Shown one piece after another: positions 55,150 through 64,000 of a stretch of 64,000 bases of DNA (its first letter is position 1; each line of letters begins with the position of its first letter). The stretch is from Cannabis sativa (taxonomy: Eukaryota > Streptophyta > Magnoliopsida > Rosales > Cannabaceae). The stretch covers positions 77,768,600 to 77,832,599 of the forward strand of contig NC_083602.1 of NCBI RefSeq assembly GCF_029168945.1, in the 5' to 3' direction. Below the pieces are notes generated by a model, which saw nothing but the letters and a program-made list of their open reading frames with translations, was not told where the DNA came from and searched no databases. The position numbers were made by a program, and so were the translations under genes.

Positions 55150-56171
55150 TCACCCGGAGGATGCCTCTTACTAATGAGACACTCCATTAGGAATAACGGG
55201 TCTCAACACTAGCCTGACGAACGTCTTGATTCTGCTTCCCTCGGAACCTCTTGTTCTGCCTCGAGCCACCGGAAGCAGTGGATGCTCTCTTCCTCTGATC
55301 AATGGCCGAACCACTACTCCCCCTGCTAAAGCCTGATGCAGGAGGGGTAGGAGCCCCGCCACTCGCCGGAGTACTAGCTGACTCCGACATACACCCAACT
55401 GCGCCCTCAGCTCGCAGTGCCTTCTCCACCATCTGAGCATAGGTGGTGTTGTCGTCCGTGGTAATCATCAAATCATGTTTGATCTTCGCATTTAAACCAT
55501 CAAGATACTTCTCTTTCCTGCTGAAGTCGGTCGGCACAATTGCCGAGGCTAACCTCGCCAACCGGTCAAACTGAGTAGTACACTCGGTGACGCTCATATT
55601 CTCACGCTGGGTCAGGTGAGCGAACTCTTTCCTCTTGGCGCTTCTGACCGCCTCATTGTAGTACTTCGCGTTGAAGAGTTCCTGGAACCTATCCCAGGTC
55701 ATGGTGGTGACATCGTGAATCTGAGACACCATGTCCCACCAGACTAGAGCGTCCTCCTGGAACTGGAAAGTGGCACACACCACTCTGTCATTACCGGTGA
55801 CACCCATGAAGTTCAGGATCTTGGTGATCACCGTCAGCCACTGCTCGGCTTTCATCACGTCCGGACCTCCCAGGAAAACCGGAGGTGCTTGCTTCCGGAG
55901 CCGTTCATACGGAGGTTCCAATCTATGGGCCGCCACCACTATCTCGGCCTGAGCAGCAGGGGCGGGTGCCACTAACTTTTGGCACCGGCACTGCAAGAGC
56001 ACCCTGCTGCTGCAATCTCTGAATCTCATTATCTTGCTCCTCTATTCTGGCTTGCATTTCAGCAAACCTAACTTCCCAATTCTGGGCTTCCTGATTGACT
56101 TGGGCAGCCTGCGGCGAGTTAACATCACCCCGACCGCGAGCCCTGCCCCTGGGACCTCTACCTCGGCCCAT
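55130..56171 (-). pseudogene. gag, frameshifted (Tekay-like)
   Basis: Minus strand. Start at 56171: an Arg/Gly-rich head (GRGRGPRGRARGRG), a helix with Gln/Glu (EMQARIEEQDNEIQRLQQQ), then a one-base frameshift near 55980. The capsid-like core follows in frame 55187-56029 (PPVFLGGPDVMKAEQWL, DALVWWDMV, WDRFQELFNAKYY, FDRLARLA, KYLDGLNAKIKHDL), then a Ser/Gly-rich linker and a stop at 55187. In the next frame a single knuckle follows (C-x2-S-x3-H-x4-C; its second Cys is Ser) at about 55145-55185. An alternative upstream ATG at 56290 opens a different frame and is not favoured. Confidence 0.85.
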
Positions 56172-56520
56172 AACACTTGAGGGGAACTGAGCTCCTCAAC
56201 CTTGATCTGACCCGACTGAGATGCCCTGACTCCTAATATTTCGTCTGGCGTCCATCTAGTCTGAACCGCCTCGAAATCCCGAGTTGGCACTTCAGGTCAC
56301 GATCATTGAGAGCTTACTAATGCCGCTTAATTTGGAAATTAAAAGCGAAACATGCGCCTATTCTACTATCAGGCTACTAACATGCTTCCTAACAGGCTTT
56401 TCTTTTTCATAACTGAATAAAATAAACTACTAAAGCAATAAAGGCTTACTGAACCGTGAAACGAGCTAACTGCTGATGATGATTGTACATGTCGTGACGA
56501 TCTTCGGAAGACAACCTGGC

Positions 56521-56533
56521 GGCTCTGATACCA
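56521..56533 (-). other. primer binding site, initiator-Met tRNA type
   Basis: Minus strand TGGTATCAGAGCC, three bases (ATT) after the 5' LTR terminus; exact. Confidence 0.9.
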
Positions 56534-56536
56534 AAT

Positions 56537-58891
56537 TGTAACACCCTAACTAACATAGGCGTATTACGTGATTTTTAAACATACTGTGCAGCCGTTGCTA
56601 ATCAACGAGGTTTATGGAAAAACGTGATTAATTAAAATTTTTGCTTTTTAATTAAACTTATAAAATAATATTACAAAAGACTCGGGATCCCGATTATAAA
56701 ATCATTTACAAAAAGATTTAACTGTTTAACTGATACACAAAATAAATGTCGCCTAGCGACCAGTTACAAAATCAGCCTCGCTGTCCCGATGATCGTACGC
56801 TCCAGGCCTAACCGCCCCGACATGTACAATCTTCACAAGCTCGCTCACGGTCCATCAGCTTTAGCCTTGCCTTTACCTACACATAAACGTAGAACTGTGA
56901 GTCGACAGACTCAGTAAGAAAAGCATAATAATACTCATACATAATCCCGGTTATGATCAGACGCCCATACCCCTGATCATAACCCTAACTGCCGTGTCCA
57001 ACACGATACTGAGTCCCGCTACTGCCGTGTCCAACACGGTACTGAGCCACTACTGCCATGTCCAACATGGTACTGAGTTCTGAACGTTCATAGGGACGGT
57101 ACTATTGACACGTAACAACCTGATCGGTCGAACCGGTCATACTCCGGCTGCTGGTCATACTCCAGCCTGTACCGACGTGTTACTATATCCACCTGATCGG
57201 TCGAACCGGTCATACTCCGGCTGCTGGTCATACTCCAGCCTGTACCGCAGGATACGTCAATAGTACGGAACCACCAACCAAGTGTCAGCCTGATCGGTCG
57301 AACCGGTCATACTCCGGGTTGGTCATACTCCGGCTGTACCGACGTGACAGGGTTGGATGGTTCGAAGCCAACATACATAACTAATGTAATCTAACAGGCT
57401 TCCTACATGCTCGCTATACATGTAATCTACATATGCATACCGTTATACTAATCTTACTCCGGATTCCGAATTCGGGTGTGCCGTCAACCCGACCGGAACT
57501 ACCGCGCGGCGGACATGTGCTCCTAAACCGTAAAAATCACAACATCGATAAGTGACACGCTAAATCACAACGGGGACAAAGGTTTTAAAACCAAACTTAA
57601 CCTACTGTAACTTAATACAAAAATACCCCAAACTAGCAGAAAACAAACTGCCTGAAAACCTGAAACTAGCACGAAACGACCAGTTGAGAAAAACCGGTTT
57701 CTCACCCTACTGCAAAATCCGGGTAACCGGTTTTACAAGCAGTGTAAAACCGGTTAGCCGGTTTTACCCAGAAAACCCACAAAAATCAATTCTCCAACCA
57801 AAACGTTTCCAAACTCAACCAAACTTTCCAGACCTGCTAATTAGACCCTAATAAACATTTTCCAAGTGATAAAACAAAGCTTCATGCACAAAATCAAAAT
57901 CCACCATTAAAGCTCCAAGCTTTGAGTTCAAAACTCAAACTTGGTTAAATCTAACAAACAAGCATCCAAACCAACTCAAATCTTCCTAGATATGCATAAA
58001 ATAATCTCAGAAAACAACAACAAGCAACAACAATAAGAGCAGCAACTGATTCATCAATTTCTTTGAAAAAACATAGTTTTGAGTAAAAATTTCATAGCTT
58101 GATAAAACCAACAAATCACCAACACAATCATGCTTGAATCAACATTCTAAATCATATTCTAATTTCAGAGATCAACAACAAACAACCACAGCCACAACAG
58201 CAACTGAACTCCATTACATGCATGATTTCTTTTCTTACAATTCAAGAAAATAAGAAGGAAAGAGCTAAGGACCTTACCTAGATTAAAGATCACAAAGAAT
58301 TTGATTGAAATCCATAGATGAAGCAGCAAATTCACCAACCCTAGCTGGGTTCTTAAGGGAAAAACGAGAGAGAGAGAGAGTTTGAAGAGAGAGAGAGATA
58401 TGCTTCTTTTTTTTCAATTTCTTATTTTTTGAAAAAGTGGATAAAATAATGGTTTTATTAACTCATTTCAGCCAACACAATAAATAATAAACCCACATAA
58501 TCACATATTTTCACAACATAAAGTCCACAAAAGGACAAAATAACAATGGGGCAAAATGACCATTTTGCCCCTTCTCACTAAAATAGCATAACTAACACTA
58601 AAGGGGGTATTTTGGGAAATTCCAAATTCTCGGCCATTCCCGACATTCCCAATGTCTAATAAACTGTCCCAATCTACTAACATACTAAGTTGTGATTTTA
58701 CTGAGCCAAACACCAAGTTCCATGTTACCGGGCACCGGAAATGCAAAATTATGAAAACTACTAACTGACATAAAAATGCATCTCAGAATTCAATAATAAC
58801 AGTATAAATAATTATTTAAATGGCTATAAATAATTTCATAATTAATCATAATTAACTACTAATTTCTAAATTAAACTAAGCGGGCTTTACA
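56537..58891 (-). repeat. 5' LTR of minus-strand Tekay-like element
   Basis: 2355 bp, the partner of 49423-51778. Differences cluster at 57240-57345 and 57455-57520, the tandem-repeat and splice-donor-like regions. This copy keeps more CG dinucleotides (for example ACACGG against ACATGG), so the 3' LTR has lost more by C-to-T change. The 33-bp hairpin lies at 57724-57756. Confidence 0.93.
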
Positions 58892-61874
58892 AGTAAAAAT
58901 CTATCTTTTTGCTTGATTTTCTTATCTTATTTTTAAATTTGATTATTTTATCTTATTTTTAAATTTAAGGTCAGATATTAATTTTTTTTAAATTTGAATA
59001 TTTTTTTTAAATAATTTGACCTTATTTAAATTTAAAATATGATAGCTATAATCATGATATTTTGAATATAAATAAGATATTTTGCTAACTTTTAAATTTT
59101 TTCATTTTATTTATTTAAATTAAATTATAAAATCTGAAAAAGATATTTTTTTATCTTTTTTAATTTTATTGAATATTTAATTTATAAAATAACAATAATT
59201 TTTTAAAAGTAGTTAGCAAATTTTGAAATGATATTTAGGTTAGTTGAAACCTAATTTTTCAAAATTGTAGGTTTAATTTTAAATATTATTTTATATTTTT
59301 TTAAAATTCGAAAAATATTTTTTTTTATTATTTAATTAATTTTTCGAAATTTTAATTATTTAAAATTAAATAAATCCTACATCCAACTATCCAGTTAATC
59401 TTGTTGCAAGAGTATGTGTTTTAGCTTATGTGTAAGTTTTATAAAACCTATTATTGCTTGATCTAAATTGTCATGGTTAACTTGTTGACAGATCCAATGA
59501 TCTGATTTTAACCCATGGTTCAATTGTCAATAGGTCAAGTAAATAATTTGTAACAGGTAAATTTTACAATCTTCTTTCATCTGTGTATGACCTAGCAACA
59601 TGATAGGATCCATCCAAATGTGTGCCTGTGTGAGCCTATATGTTTATTTTATTATATAGATGCATATAGGTTGTTGCTAAATAAAATGTCACACCCTGAT
59701 AGATTTTATTTAGGTCCATTTAGTTTTTTGGACCTATTCAATTAATAACAGTTATTTATTTTAAGGTTAAATTCCTCTCTTTTGGGCCTTGTGTGAGAGT
59801 TGGGGGCCAATAGAAGTGGGTATGACATACTGAACCCAACTCCCCCTCACATGAACTACCTCAATTGTGAAGGCCCATTTGCTTGATTTGAATAACTGTG
59901 CTAGGTTAATTAAATTAGTTTAACCTAATAAAATTGATTAGTAACATAATTAACTTTTAAAATATATGAAATTTATTTTCATTTTAATATTTTAAAGTTA
60001 ATTTTAAGAAAAAACACTCTTAGTTTTAGATATTATTTCTGGACAAACTATTTGTATTTTTCTTGTATTTAATTAAATAAAGAATTTTAACTAACTAGAT
60101 TCTTTCTGAAGCTTATTTAATTAAATATTCCTATGTAAGTTATAATTAGTTATTTTAACTGATTTTTCTTATCTAACTTAAATTTGAATATTTTTTTTAA
60201 TTTAAAACTAAGTTGAGGAATTCTAGGAATTAGTTATTAAAGATTCTTGAGATATTTTTTTAAGTTAGTTTTAAACTTAAAATGGAATATTTTTCAAATT
60301 AAGTGGTTACAACTTAATTTTTGATATTTAATTAAATATAAATTTGAAAATATTTAAGTTCTAGATTTTTTCTATAACAAATTAAATTAGATATTTTTTC
60401 AAATTTTTGTGGAAAAGATACTTAGTGAAAGAAGATATTTTCTAGATAGTTATTTCTAGACTACTTATTATTTTTAATATTAAATAGGAAAATATTATAC
60501 ATTGTGAAATTAATTATTTAAATAATTAATTTTGGTACAATTTAATTTTTCCTAGTATTAAACTAGAGATTAATAATTAAACCTTCTCTACACTTAATTA
60601 TTTATTTCTTGAATTTAATACATTTAATTAAATTAAAAAATTAAATATCTATGTTGATTTTCATCATGATACTTAAATATTTTCTTTTTTTCATGACACT
60701 TAATTAAATAGAAAATTATTTTCAGTTGAAATTTATTTTTTCAACTTTAATTTAAATAGTTTTCAAATTATATATATTTTTTCTTTATTTTATTAATCAA
60801 TTTTGAAATTGCATTTAATTATGCAAGATGATTTTGAGTTTATCTTGAAAAATAGATTAAGTTGTAAATTAATTATTTATTTTAATTAATTCTTGGACCA
60901 ACTTAAATCAATGATTTTTTCATTTAACGATTAGTTTAAAATAAATGAATTAAAGTATATTATTAGAATTTGAATTAATTAGTCAAAGGAAAATCTCGAT
61001 ATGTGATATTTTTGCTTGAAGTATTTTTTCTAAGTAATTATTATTTAAGTATTTCGAAAATATAAAGTTTTATACTTTCCTTTTCAAAATACAATAAATA
61101 TATTCTCATGAAAATTTAAATTTGAGTTGTAAATTAATTTAAATTAATACAACTTAAATAATTTTCTTAATATTTATATATAAAAATTACTACTAAGATG
61201 GAAATAATTCAATTTATTTCAATCACCATCTAAGTATAATTTTATAAATATTAAATTAAATTCTAATTTAGAATTTTAATTCTAAATTCGATATTTAATG
61301 AATATATTTTATTATAAATAATAAAGAAAATACATTTTAAAGAATGAGCTTTATTATTATTATTAAAATATTCGATCTCCATTGTTGGTTTTACATAGCT
61401 TTTGTTTTAGTGAGTAATCCTCCCTAATGGAGGAACGTTCATTAGCATGTTAGCACCGTTTAATCTCGAAAGATAAGTAGCTTTGTAAGTGTTTTATATG
61501 GTATGGATCACCCTAATGGTGGCGACTGTATTTGACTTACAAAGTATGAAACAATGGTAGAAGCTCATAAGATAGAATAGCCTTGACTCTCGCCTAAACG
61601 GGACAACGCTGGATTCCAATCTTGATCGAATAAAAGGTTGCTAGAATGTTTAACGTTTTAGATGAGCTGACAACTCTATTCAGTGGATGGTAGCTTTGAC
61701 TCTCGCCTAAACGGGACACTGATATCAGTTTGTTGAAAACCTTGAAAATTATTTAGGACTGTATTTTTTAGTATTTTCTCTTATCATTCCTACATGCTAT
61801 GTGCTTATAATTTCTGAATTGGATTTTGTGTTTAAACCATTATTGATTTCTATTTTGTAGTATCCTGTATAACC
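58892..61874 (+). other. copia leader, remainder before gag (non-coding)
   Basis: Starts with the TSD copy AGTAA and continues the leader of 46945-47650, then 1.9 kb of extreme AT content (60000-61370) without frames. Near its end the 23-base motif TTGACTCTCGCCTAAACGGG(ACA) occurs twice (61583-61605 and 61696-61718). The gag ATG follows at 61875. Confidence 0.7.
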
Positions 61875-62692
61875 ATGATGAATCTCATGTTATCACTCTT
61901 GACCGAAAATAAGCTAAATGGATCTAACTTTCCAAAATGGAATGAGAACATTAATATTGCTCTCATAGGAGAAAGTGCCTTGTTTGTGTTAACTGAGCCG
62001 TCTCCTGAAGTGTTGGGTGACAATGCAACCAAAGTTGTTAAAGAGAAGTATGAGCGTTGACAGAATGCTAACAATAAAGCTTTATACTTCATGCTTTCCA
62101 GCATGGTTGACACCCTTAAAACTCGGTTTTCTAATACCGAAAAGGCTGCTGAAGTTATGACGAAGTTAACTGAACTATTCGGTAGGGAATCTCTTCAGTC
62201 TCGCTTTGACGCGACTAAGAAATACATCAATGCACAAATGGAACCCCATTAGAATGTGTGTGATCATGTTCTCCTAATGGCAAGTTATTTCCAAGAAGCC
62301 CAGGATCATGGTGCTGAAATGGACCACACTACTCAAGTAAGCCTTATCTTGAATAGTCTGACTCCAGCTTTTCTGCCCTATACATCAAATTATGTCATGA
62401 ACAAAAAGGACATAGACTTTCATGAGTTAGTCAATGACCTTCAGACATATGAAAATTTGATTGGAGGCCCCAAGAAGAAAGGGGGTAAACCTCAAAATTC
62501 TGGCAATGGTAATGGGACGGTTAAACCAGAGGAAAATGTTACCTCTACTTCAAGACCCAAATCTAAGAAGAAGTGGAAAAACACCAAGAAGCGAGCCAAA
62601 GCCATGAAAAACAAAAGGCTGCTGCTTCTGGTGATGCACTAAAAGGAAAGTGTTTCTATTGCAATGAGAAAGGTCATTGGAAACCCCAATGT
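61875..62692 (+). pseudogene. copia gag (Angela-like), two stops and one frameshift
   Basis: One frame from MMNLMLSLLTENKLNGSNFPKW (61875) to 62642, broken by TGA at 62058 and TAG at 62250. Blocks: LNGSNFPKWNENI (the 'LNGxNFxxW' start of copia gags), SMVDTLK, LTELFGRESLQSR, VSLILNSLTPAF and VNDLQTYENLI, followed by a Lys-rich linker. A one-base deletion near 62595-62605 shifts the frame. In the next frame a CCHC knuckle reads CFYCNEKGHWKPQC (62651-62692). It would form the shell packaging element RNA. Confidence 0.85.
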
Positions 62693-62717
62693 CCTAAACT
62701 ACTTGCAAAGAAACAAG

Positions 62718-62817
62718 GTATTTCTTTTTTTTATAAACTTTAAGAGTTTTAGTGAATTATTATCCAATTGGATTTTTATTCTCAACTAACTTTGTTTATT
62801 TGCTCTTCTTCTTATAG
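62718..62817 (+). other. putative intron at the gag end
   Basis: 100 bp. Donor AAACAAG/GTATTTC right after the gag knuckle (KLLAKKQ), T-rich interior, acceptor CTTCTTCTTATAG/GCC. Spliced RNA would end gag four codons later (GQAT then stop); unspliced RNA also meets a stop 8-12 codons later in this copy. Spliced gag-only RNA is known for the BARE/Angela group. Confidence 0.5.
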
Positions 62818-64000
62818 GCCAAGCTACTTGAACTCAGATGCTATCTTAGTGAGTCGGATCGGAAGGCTGGACTAAAGGGTGAAGATCATCCAAGATGAAG
62901 ATGAAGCTCATTTATTTATCTATTTTTGAATTAATTGTTTTAGTTTAAAAACAATTTGGATTTCGAATTTTTTTTTTTTTTGTTTGGGATTTTTATCCCT
63001 GTTTTCTCATAATGTTGCAATACATTTTTTTATTATTAATGATATTTATGAGATTGAGCTTCATTTACTTTATCTTAAACCACAATTACCACATTATATT
63101 TATATCTTTGTATGTGTAAGTGTTTTTATTATAGATACAAATTCTATAATATTTACAACTCTTCATAAAGTTATATTAAATAAACACTAGAAATTATTTC
63201 TATGTTTATTAATAATTATTAATTCTAATACAATTATTAAGAATTTCTTTAATAAAAGGATCTTTTGATCTGATAGGGGTGGAGAAAAGTTAAGAAAACT
63301 ATGCAGTTCAACGATCTTTTATATCTAATGAACTCTGGAATGTATTCAACTCCACATAATCTCTATAAAACTTAGAGAATCATGATCTTTATAACCTTTA
63401 GGGGTGGATCATAATCTCTATATACTTAGGGGTGGAGTTTATCCACAATACCCTATGTAACACATATTTTCTTTAAACATGGAAGTAATATAATGAATTA
63501 GCTATTATCAGTATAAATCCTTGATCTTGATTATATGTTCCAATTTAGTTTTACTGTTGTAGTAAATAATGATACCTATAAAAGTTCTTTAATAATGTAT
63601 CACACTACCTTAATTGAGTGGAAGAATTTTAAAATTCTTTACCCATCTTCAATTGGTTGACACTTGTGATGGGAACTTAAGAACACTATTGAAAAGCAAA
63701 TCTAACCATTCATGTGGATAGAAATAACTTATCAGAATTATGATAATAAGATAAAAGAATTCTAGCACAATCTATTCGAATGACTTGAGCCAAGATTTCT
63801 TAATCCTCATAACATTTTATGGTATCTTAATTTTGATTACTTAATCTCTAGCAAGTATTTTTCACTTCAAATACTAGTCTGCTGTGTTGATGATTTAGTC
63901 TTAAAAGAAACTTATAGTTTCTGACTAATACAATAAGTCACAACTAGATAACTCTCCAAACAATAAGAGGTTAAAAGTATTATTTAACCAGACATTTGCT
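62818..64000 (+). other. non-coding sequence downstream of copia gag
   Basis: Where protease and integrase should follow gag, there is 1.2 kb of AT-rich sequence with no domain. Motif AGGGGTGGAG/AGGGGTGGAT recurs at about 63277, 63400 and 63429. The frame 62984-63190 shows only hydrophobic low-complexity residues. This may be a gag-only (TR-GAG type) element. Confidence 0.55.

Larger units (their letters stand above)
49423..58891 (-). mobile_element. Tekay-like Ty3/gypsy element, nearly complete, minus strand
   Basis: 9469 bp between perfect TSDs AGTAA (49418-49422; 58892-58896). On the minus strand: 5' LTR (58891-56537), primer site, gag, a protease lacking its active site, a 962-codon RT-RNase H-integrase frame, polypurine tract and 3' LTR (51778-49423). 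LTRs differ at roughly 35-40 sites by eye (about 1.5 percent), many being C/T or G/A at CG sites. Clade assignment rests on the pol sequence, including the C-terminal chromodomain-like tail. Confidence 0.93.
44383..64000 (+). mobile_element. Angela-like Ty1/copia element, 5' part, rearranged and interrupted
   Basis: Plus strand: 5' LTR, variant primer site (TGGCCTCAGAGCC at 46268), long leader, gag and downstream non-coding sequence to the window edge. The leader is disrupted twice: by an inverted LTR fragment (47655-49188), after which about 0.9 kb of leader is repeated, and by the minus-strand Tekay-like element (49423-58891). GGTCA (44378-44382) is the candidate left TSD. Whether 44383-47654 and 49189-64000 are one element or two fused ones cannot be settled here. 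Confidence 0.65.

Overview
The window is plant nuclear DNA, most likely eudicot, made almost entirely of LTR retrotransposons nested inside one another. It is AT-rich and carries complete toolkits of plant Ty3/gypsy (Tekay-like, Tat-like, Athila-like) and Ty1/copia (Angela-like) elements, with TG...CA termini, 5-bp target-site duplications, primer binding sites and polypurine tracts. I found no host gene, rRNA, tRNA or CRISPR. The species cannot be fixed from this; a Rosales-type plant (hop/hemp relatives) is only a weak guess from the look of the repeats.

Left half (1-20251): a minus-strand Angela-like copia element (leader 1-1953, LTR 1954-3824) sits in the LTR of a second, plus-strand copy that has lost most of its interior (3825-6467). 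A truncated Tat-like gypsy element 'a1' (6468-11094, minus) follows; it was inserted into the 3' LTR of another Tat-like element 'b' (11095-19853, minus), which itself carries an Angela-like solo LTR with a perfect TSD (14517-16391). Between b and the next element lies a Tat-LTR-like scrap (19854-20251).

Middle (20252-44382): an Athila-like LTR is split by a Tekay-like element (21086-29595, plus) whose two 2.6-kb LTRs are almost identical although its interior is a shrunken, stop-ridden pol relic. The Athila interior is cut at 30607 by Tat-like element 'a2' (minus), which carries integrase, archaeal-type RNase H, RNase H, RT, protease and gag relics. Between integrase and 3' LTR it carries a plus-strand (antisense) gene relic with its own TATA box and intron signals. 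a2 is cut at 39784 by a non-coding LTR element (39784-44382).

Right half (44383-64000): that element's 3' LTR is cut by an Angela-like element (LTR 44383-46265, long AT-rich leader, gag at 61875-62692, a putative gag-end intron). Its leader is rearranged around an inverted LTR fragment (47655-49188) and is interrupted by a second, almost complete Tekay-like element on the minus strand (49423-58891, TSD AGTAA) with a 962-codon pol frame but a defective gag/protease.

The most interesting signals are not genes: both Tekay-like LTRs carry dense arrays of short perfect hairpins whose arms covary between tandem copies and between the two families, inside what may be an LTR intron; and the antisense gene relic of element a2. 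All sequence comparisons are by eye.
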